DNA from: Billgrantia kenyensis
Lineage (GTDB): Bacteria; Pseudomonadota; Gammaproteobacteria; Pseudomonadales; Halomonadaceae
Assembly: GCF_013697085.1 (NCBI RefSeq)
Contig: NZ_JACEFT010000020.1
Span: forward strand, 1 to 64,000
DNA: 64,000 bases
Direction of reading: 5' to 3'
Part shown: piece by piece, positions 55,850 through 64,000 of the stretch
Numbering within the stretch: the stretch's first letter is position 1
Layout of the letters: every line of letters starts with the position of its first letter
Translations under genes and position numbers: made by a program
Notes under the pieces: generated by a model
The model's input: only the letters and a program-made list of their open reading frames with translations
The model's database searches: none
What the model was told of the DNA's origin: nothing

Positions 55850-57694
55850 ATGTCCGTGTTAAAGGCTGGCCCATCGACGACGGCAACGGCCCTTCAGACC
55901 CTGATCGATGACGCACCGAACGGCGCCACCATCGAACTCACGGCGGGAGAATATACGCTCGATGGCCCTCTGACCATCGAACGTTCCGACCTCACCCTCA
56001 GCGGAGCCGGCGCCGACACTACCCGCCTGACCTTCACCCGCAGCGCCCTGGATCAGGGCCATACCATCAAACTGGACGGCACAGCCGACAGCCTCGATCT
56101 TGGCGCCCTCGATGCCGCCGTCCGGCAGGGAGAGACGAGTATCGCCATCGATACCCAACTGGAAGTGGGCGATACCCTGCGCCTGTGGCAGGACAACGAC
56201 AGCGCCTTTCTTGATGAAATCGGCGACAGCACGTGGCGCAAGCAGGAGCATGCGGAGCTGCGCACCAGCATGGCCAAGGTCACGGCAGTGGAAGATGGGC
56301 GAGTCAGCCTGGACCGTGGAGTGCATTTCGATTTCGAAGCGGGCAAGACCCAGGTGGAACGAGTGGCCAGTGTCGATGAGGTTTCACTATCGGGTTTCGG
56401 CATCGATTTCGAGCTCGGCACGCCCGACGCTGCAAGCTTCCAGAATACCGAGAGCGAACTGACGGGCTTCAAAGGCGTGTATCTCGACGGCACCATCGGT
56501 TCGCAGCTCCACGATATCGAGGTCAAGCATGGCCCATCCACCGCCTTTCATTTTTCGCGATCAGTGAATGCCGACGTTACCGATATCTCCGCCGAAGGCG
56601 CTTTCAACAAAGGCGGCGGTGGCAACGGCTATGCCTTCGAGCTGCGCGAAAGCTACGACGGCACCTTCACCGGCCTGGAGGACAGCGGCATGCGACATGG
56701 CCTGGTATTCGCCTCCTGGCGCTCCTCCGTCGACAACGACATCGAGGTCGCTCATACCGATCGCGACGTCAACTTCCATGGCGGCCGCGACCACGGCAAT
56801 CAGGTGAGGGTCGAGCGCTCGCTGCGCGATCCGGAAAACGACGGTCTGTCCCCGACCCTGTGGGTGAACGAGGAGGGAGAAACGTTCGGCGCTCCCACCG
56901 ACCCGGACGCCAATCAGGTCCGCTTCGACTATGTCGTTGGCTCCCGCCGCGACGACGTGATTCGCGGCAGCGACGATGGCGTCTACCTCAACGGCGGCCT
57001 GGGCGACGATACCCTGATCGGCGGCGCCGGCAACGACATCCTGCAAAGCGGCCCCGGCGACGACTGGAACGACGGTGAGGACGTTCTGATCGGCGGTGGC
57101 GGTACCAATACCGCCCGCTATACCAGCGGCTTCGACGCATACCGCATCGACTTCGTCGACGACGAGGTACGCATCCGCGACGACAAGGGCACCGACGACA
57201 CCCTCATCGACATGCAGTATGCCGTATTCGGCGACGGCACCACGCTGCACGTGGCCTCACGCAGCCTGTTCGACGCCAAGCCGATGCCCGTACCCAGCGA
57301 GCGGGAGGTGCTGGCGAATGAGGATGGCCTGCTGCCTCCGCTGATCGACGACACGACCGAGCTGGTCGTGACCGGCAATACGCTCAGCGAATGGAGTGGC
57401 GGCCATAGCGCCGAGATCTTTGTCGAGAACGTGACCCGGGAGACAGTGGCGCTGCCCGACCTCCGCTTCGAACTGGACGACGAACTGGATACGCTATGGA
57501 ACGGCGAGTTCAGCCGTGAGGGTGAGGCCTATCGGGTCGGCGATTCACGGGAGCTGGCGCCGGGCGAGGCATGGCGCTTCGCCTACCGCGCCCAAGGTGA
57601 CGACAAGCAGCTGCCGCAGGCCATTGAAACCGACGATCTCGAACTTCAGCTGCTGGGCATGGATGCCCCGCGCTTCGACGAGGCACTCGCCTGA
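55850..57694 (+). CDS. Secreted protein: beta-helix-like region, RTX repeats and CBM2-like C-terminus
   Basis: 614 residues without an N-terminal signal peptide, as expected of a type I substrate. Residues about 14-370 look like a right-handed parallel beta-helix (a repeated pattern of NxxxVxx / SxxxNDI strands; AFNKGGGGNGYAFELRESYD). Residues 382-421 are RTX nonapeptides, GGLGDDTLIGGAGNDILQSG and variants, followed by the usual GTDDTLIDMQYAVFGDG flank. Residues about 505-600 resemble a CBM2-type carbohydrate-binding domain: conserved Trp in LSEWSGG and DTLWNGEF, and the LAPGEAWRFAYRAQG strand. The ATG at 55850 follows AGGAG. It is divergent from the secretion genes. Catalytic activity, if any, is not evident; it may be an exopolysaccharide-binding protein. 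Confidence 0.82.
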   Translation: MSVLKAGPSTTATALQTLIDDAPNGATIELTAGEYTLDGPLTIERSDLTLSGAGADTTRLTFTRSALDQGHTIKLDGTADSLDLGALDAAVRQGETSIAIDTQLEVGDTLRLWQDNDSAFLDEIGDSTWRKQEHAELRTSMAKVTAVEDGRVSLDRGVHFDFEAGKTQVERVASVDEVSLSGFGIDFELGTPDAASFQNTESELTGFKGVYLDGTIGSQLHDIEVKHGPSTAFHFSRSVNADVTDISAEGAFNKGGGGNGYAFELRESYDGTFTGLEDSGMRHGLVFASWRSSVDNDIEVAHTDRDVNFHGGRDHGNQVRVERSLRDPENDGLSPTLWVNEEGETFGAPTDPDANQVRFDYVVGSRRDDVIRGSDDGVYLNGGLGDDTLIGGAGNDILQSGPGDDWNDGEDVLIGGGGTNTARYTSGFDAYRIDFVDDEVRIRDDKGTDDTLIDMQYAVFGDGTTLHVASRSLFDAKPMPVPSEREVLANEDGLLPPLIDDTTELVVTGNTLSEWSGGHSAEIFVENVTRETVALPDLRFELDDELDTLWNGEFSREGEAYRVGDSRELAPGEAWRFAYRAQGDDKQLPQAIETDDLELQLLGMDAPRFDEALA

Positions 57695-57724
57695 AGCGCA
57701 CACTGGAGAGCGGAAGATGGAATG

Positions 57725-57755
57725 AAACGGGGCGCCTCGATGAGGCGCCCCGTTT
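57725..57755. terminator. Bidirectional terminator between the exoprotein gene and sucD
   Basis: Perfect 14-base stem AAACGGGGCGCCTC with its complement around a 3-base loop, flanked by A on the left and TTT on the right, between convergent stops. Confidence 0.9.
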
Positions 57756-57779
57756 GGTCAACTGCCGATGAAGCCAGGC

Positions 57780-58652
57780 TTACCAGCCGGTGACGTCCTT
57801 CAGCGCATCGCCGATCTCGGCCAGGGAGCGGACGGTACGAACACCGGCATCTTCCAGCGCGGCGAACTTCTCGTCAGCGGTACCCTTGCCACCGGAGATG
57901 ATAGCGCCAGCGTGGCCCATGCGCTTACCCGGAGGTGCGGTGACACCGGCAATGTAGGACACCACCGGCTTGGAGACGTTGGCCTTGATGTAGGCCGCCG
58001 CCTCTTCCTCGGCGGTGCCGCCGATCTCGCCGATCATCACGATCGCCTCGGTCTTCGGGTCCTTCTCGAACATCTCGAGGATGTCGATGAAGTTGGAGCC
58101 CGGGATCGGATCGCCGCCGATGCCCACGCAGGTGGACTGGCCGAAGCCGTGGTCGGTGGTCTGCTTGACCGCTTCGTAGGTCAAGGTGCCAGAGCGCGAC
58201 ACGATACCCACCTTGCCCGGCTTGTGGATGTGGCCCGGCATGATGCCGATCTTGCTCTCGCCCGGCGTGATCACGCCGGGGCAGTTCGGACCGATCAGGC
58301 GCACGCCCAGCTCGTCACACTTGACCTTGACGTCGAGCATGTCCAGCGTCGGGATGCCTTCGGTGATGCATACGATCAGCTTGATGCCGGCATTGGCGGC
58401 CTCGAGGATCGAATCCTTGCAGAAGGCGGCCGGCACGTAGATCACGCTGGCCTCGGCGCCGGTCTTCTCGACCGCTTCCTTGACGGTGTTGAACACCGGC
58501 AGGCCCAGGTGCTCCTGGCCGCCCTTGCCCGGGGTCACGCCGCCAACCATCTTGGTGCCGTAGGCAAGCGCCTGCTCGGAGTGGAAGGTCCCCTGCCCGC
58601 CGGTGAAGCCCTGGCAGATGACCTTGGTGTTCTTGTCGATCAGGATACTCAT
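57780..58652 (-). CDS. sucD: Succinyl-CoA synthetase alpha subunit SucD
   Basis: Alpha subunit of the ADP/GDP-forming succinyl-CoA synthetase, TCA cycle substrate-level phosphorylation. CoA-binding Rossmann [15 protein letters not shown], active-site [14 protein letters not shown] with the phosphorylated His, and the [12 protein letters not shown] block. 290 residues is normal. Its ATG shares one base with the sucC stop (TAATG), so the two subunits are translationally coupled. It is the last gene of the sucABCD-type cluster. Confidence 0.97.
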   Translation of the reverse strand: MSILIDKNTKVICQGFTGGQGTFHSEQALAYGTKMVGGVTPGKGGQEHLGLPVFNTVKEAVEKTGAEASVIYVPAAFCKDSILEAANAGIKLIVCITEGIPTLDMLDVKVKCDELGVRLIGPNCPGVITPGESKIGIMPGHIHKPGKVGIVSRSGTLTYEAVKQTTDHGFGQSTCVGIGGDPIPGSNFIDILEMFEKDPKTEAIVMIGEIGGTAEEEAAAYIKANVSKPVVSYIAGVTAPPGKRMGHAGAIISGGKGTADEKFAALEDAGVRTVRSLAEIGDALKDVTGW

Positions 58653-59818
58653 TACTTGCCCTCCGCTGCCTTGACGACCTGCTGAGCCGCATCGGTGAGG
58701 CTCGTGGCAGCGATGATGTTCAGACCGCTGGAAGCCAGCTTCTCGGCACCCAGCTCGGCGTTGTTACCTTCGAGACGCACCACCACCGGCACGTTGACGC
58801 CGACCTGCTCGACGGCACCGATAATGCCCTCGGCGATCATGTCGCAGCGCACGATGCCGCCGAAGATGTTGACCAGCACCGCCTTGACGGAATCATCGGA
58901 GAGGATCAGCTTGAACGCTTCAGCCACACGCTCCTTGGTCGCACCGCCGCCTACGTCGAGGAAGTTGGCCGGCTGGCCGCCGTGGAGCTTGATGATGTCC
59001 ATGGTGCCCATGGCCAGACCGGCGCCGTTGACCATGCAGCCGATATTGCCTTCCAGGGCCACGTAGTTGAGGTCCCACTCGGCCGCCTCGGCTTCACGCT
59101 CGTCTTCCTGGGACGGATCGCGCATCGCCTGCAGGTCCGGATGGCGATACAGCGCATTGCTGTCCAGGTTGATCTTGGCGTCGAGGCAGTGCAGGTTGCC
59201 TTCGTCGGTGATCACCAGCGGGTTGATCTCGAGCAGCGCCAGGTCCTTTTCGTGGAACAGACGCGACAGGCCCAGGAAGATCTTGGTGAACTGCTTGACC
59301 TGATCGCCCTTGAGGCCCATGGCAAAGGCCAGCTCGCGCGCCTGGTACGGCTGTGCGCCGACCAGCGGATCGATCTCGGCCTTGAGGATCTTCTCGGGGG
59401 TCTCCTCGGCAACCTTCTCGATCTCGACGCCACCTTCGGTGGAAGCCATGAACACCACGCGACGGGTGGTGCGATCGACCACGGCACCCAGGTAGAGCTC
59501 CTCGGCGATGTCAGTGCAGTTCTCGACCAGGATCTTGGCGACCGGCTGTCCGTTTTCGTCGGTCTGGTAGGTCACCAGGTTCTTGCCCAGCCACTGCTCG
59601 GCGAAGGCCTTGGCCTCTTCCGGGCTCTTGATCAGCTTGACCCCGCCGGCCTTGCCGCGGCCACCCGCGTGGACCTGGGCCTTGACGACCCACATGTCGC
59701 CGCCGATCTTCTTGCAGGCTTCCGCCGCTTCCTCGGGGGTATCGACTGCGAAGCCCTTGGAAACCGGCAGACCATAATCGGCAAACAGCTGCTTGCCTTG
59801 ATACTCGTGAAGGTTCAT
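58652..59818 (-). CDS. sucC: Succinyl-CoA synthetase beta subunit SucC
   Basis: Beta subunit carrying the nucleotide-binding ATP-grasp fold (residues about 1-240) and the specificity and dimer regions. [18 protein letters not shown] begins the protein, [18 protein letters not shown] is the nucleotide loop, and [20 protein letters not shown] is the CoA-side motif. 388 residues is normal. It is 158 bases after lpdA and may have its own promoter or leader. Confidence 0.97.
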   Translation of the reverse strand: MNLHEYQGKQLFADYGLPVSKGFAVDTPEEAAEACKKIGGDMWVVKAQVHAGGRGKAGGVKLIKSPEEAKAFAEQWLGKNLVTYQTDENGQPVAKILVENCTDIAEELYLGAVVDRTTRRVVFMASTEGGVEIEKVAEETPEKILKAEIDPLVGAQPYQARELAFAMGLKGDQVKQFTKIFLGLSRLFHEKDLALLEINPLVITDEGNLHCLDAKINLDSNALYRHPDLQAMRDPSQEDEREAEAAEWDLNYVALEGNIGCMVNGAGLAMGTMDIIKLHGGQPANFLDVGGGATKERVAEAFKLILSDDSVKAVLVNIFGGIVRCDMIAEGIIGAVEQVGVNVPVVVRLEGNNAELGAEKLASSGLNIIAATSLTDAAQQVVKAAEGK

Positions 59819-59976
59819 CGATTCATGCCATTGGTTGCATGTGACTCGAATGGCAACCGCGAAACATCGCCTGTAACGACCGATGCCGGGTCACCCCCGT
59901 CCGCCCCCGGTACATCGCCGGGGACGACGCGCCATCCCTTGATGGCGCTTGTTGTTACAGCTAATTCTGTACCGCG
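59819..59976 (-). other. lpdA-sucC intercistronic region with two hairpins
   Basis: 158 bases with GCGCCATC / GATGGCGC (59929-59948, 4-base loop) and CCCCGG / CCGGGG flanking a short loop near 59905-59923. No T-run follows on the coding strand, so partial termination, processing or mRNA protection is more likely than full termination. Confidence 0.55.
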
Positions 59977-63019
<3,043 letters not shown>

Positions 63020-63061
63020 TTCGTTTCCCTTGTATGTTCTCTCTCGTCCCGGTGGTATTGC

Positions 63062-64000
63062 CTAGACGTTGAAGGCGTCTTCCACCAGCTGGCGCTGCTG
63101 TTCGGTATGCACGGACATGTAGCCCGCTGCGGGTGCCGCCGATGCCGGGCGTCCGGCGAATTTCAGCTCGCCCCCCAGCCCATTCTTGAGCATGTCGGCC
63201 ACGGCCCGCATGTGGTGTTGGCTGGGATACCAGGCACCCTGGTTGAGCGGCTCCTCCTGGCACCACACCACCGTATCGAGGTTGACGTAGTCCTTGAGCG
63301 TCTCGTACAGCTCCTCCTTGGGGAAGGGGTAGAGCTGCTCGATGCGCACGATGGCCGTGTCGTCACGCTCGTTCTCGGCGCGCCATGCAGCCAGGTCGTA
63401 ATAGACCTTGCCGGCACACATGATGACTCGCTGGACCTTCTCGGCGTCGAGATTGGCCTGGTCGGGCAGCACCATCTGGAAGTGGCCGTTGGCCAGATCG
63501 TCGAGGCTGGAGATCGCCTCCTTGTGGCGCAGCAGACTCTTGGGCGACATCACCACCAGCGGCTTGCGCAACGGCCGAATGACCTGGCGACGCAGCAGGT
63601 GGAAGATCTGCGCCGGCGTGGTGGGCACGCACACCTGCATGTTGTGCTCGGCGCACAGCTGCAGGAAGCGCTCGAGGCGCGCAGAGGAGTGCTCGGGGCC
63701 CTGCCCCTCGTAGCCGTGGGGCAACAGCATGGTCAGCCCGCACAGCCGGCCCCACTTGGTCTCGCCGGAGGAGATGAACTGGTCAACCACCACCTGGGCG
63801 CCGTTGAAGAAGTCGCCGAACTGCGCTTCCCAGATCACCAGGTCGTTGGGCGCCGTCGTGGCATAGCCGTACTCGAACGCAAGCACCGCCTCCTCGGAGA
63901 GGAAGGAATCGTGGATAGTGAAGCGCGGCTGGCCGTCGGCCAGATGCTGCAGCGGCACGTAGGTGCTGCCGTCCTTCTGGTTGTGCACCACCGCATGGCG
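63062..64000 (-). CDS. sucA: 2-oxoglutarate dehydrogenase E1 (SucA), C-terminal part, cut by the window edge
   Basis: Last roughly 313 residues of thiamine-diphosphate-dependent E1. HNQKDGSTYVPLQHL, VDQFISSGETKWG and the C-terminal VDLDTVVWCQEEP-like YVNLDTVVWCQEEPLNQGAW match SucA of gammaproteobacteria. The gene continues beyond position 64000. It is the upstream member of sucA-sucB-lpdA-sucC-sucD, all on the minus strand. Confidence 0.95.
   Translation of the reverse strand, partial: RHAVVHNQKDGSTYVPLQHLADGQPRFTIHDSFLSEEAVLAFEYGYATTAPNDLVIWEAQFGDFFNGAQVVVDQFISSGETKWGRLCGLTMLLPHGYEGQGPEHSSARLERFLQLCAEHNMQVCVPTTPAQIFHLLRRQVIRPLRKPLVVMSPKSLLRHKEAISSLDDLANGHFQMVLPDQANLDAEKVQRVIMCAGKVYYDLAAWRAENERDDTAIVRIEQLYPFPKEELYETLKDYVNLDTVVWCQEEPLNQGAWYPSQHHMRAVADMLKNGLGGELKFAGRPASAAPAAGYMSVHTEQQRQLVEDAFNV

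Overview
The window looks like chromosomal DNA of a high-GC, aerobic gammaproteobacterium, most likely a Halomonadaceae member (Halomonas-like). This is inferred from the combination mnmA-hflD-purB, roxA, a Pseudomonas-type isocitrate lyase, sucAB-lpd-sucCD, a GtsABCD-type glucose importer beside a GtrS/GltR-like two-component system, SiaABCD, and katE; no rRNA or tRNA gene was seen to confirm it. The gene content is mainly chromosomal housekeeping with a few accessory patches.

Layout. 1-3800: accessory patch, visibly AT-richer than the rest, with a broken membrane desaturase, a fatty acyl-AMP ligase and a GlxA/AraC-type regulator. 3806-8620: a TetR-controlled RND efflux pair with two copies of a near-palindromic operator. 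8690-14224: mnmA-hflD-purB, a PduO-type cobalamin adenosyltransferase, roxA and a GNAT enzyme. 14225-18092: isocitrate lyase, a SlyB-like lipoprotein, a small membrane protein and SlyD. 18105-24559: a CDP-alcohol phosphatidyltransferase overlapping a membrane (VTT)-flavoprotein fusion, divergent from an exported MsrA, then an MFS exporter with its LysR regulator and an NlpC/P60 lipoprotein. 24783-27248: an 821-residue protein with two DUF1266-like modules. 27447-30219: gabDT for GABA use. 30301-37654: stress and envelope genes (katE, outer-membrane barrel, GlsB/YeaQ-like protein, DUF924, YcjX-YcjF, universal stress protein).

37706-44351: a complete glucose-type ABC importer (gtsABCD) behind its two-component regulator. 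44514-47447: a HAD phosphatase and RNase II. 47613-51401: siaABCD, the phosphatase / kinase / phosphoprotein / diguanylate cyclase module. 51398-57694: a DUF1989 protein, then a type I secretion ABC transporter and HlyD-family adaptor, divergent from a secreted protein that combines a beta-helix-like region, RTX repeats and a carbohydrate-binding-like C-terminus. 57780-64000: sucD, sucC, lpdA, sucB (with two lipoyl domains) and the C-terminal part of sucA.

How it fits together: carbon entry (glucose, GABA, glyoxylate shunt) feeds the TCA segment on the right, while siaABCD and the adjacent secretion locus may form a c-di-GMP-linked surface or biofilm cassette. The items I would examine first are the RTX/beta-helix/CBM-like exoprotein next to siaABCD, the VTT-flavoprotein fusion with the phospholipid enzyme, and the tandem DUF1266 protein.
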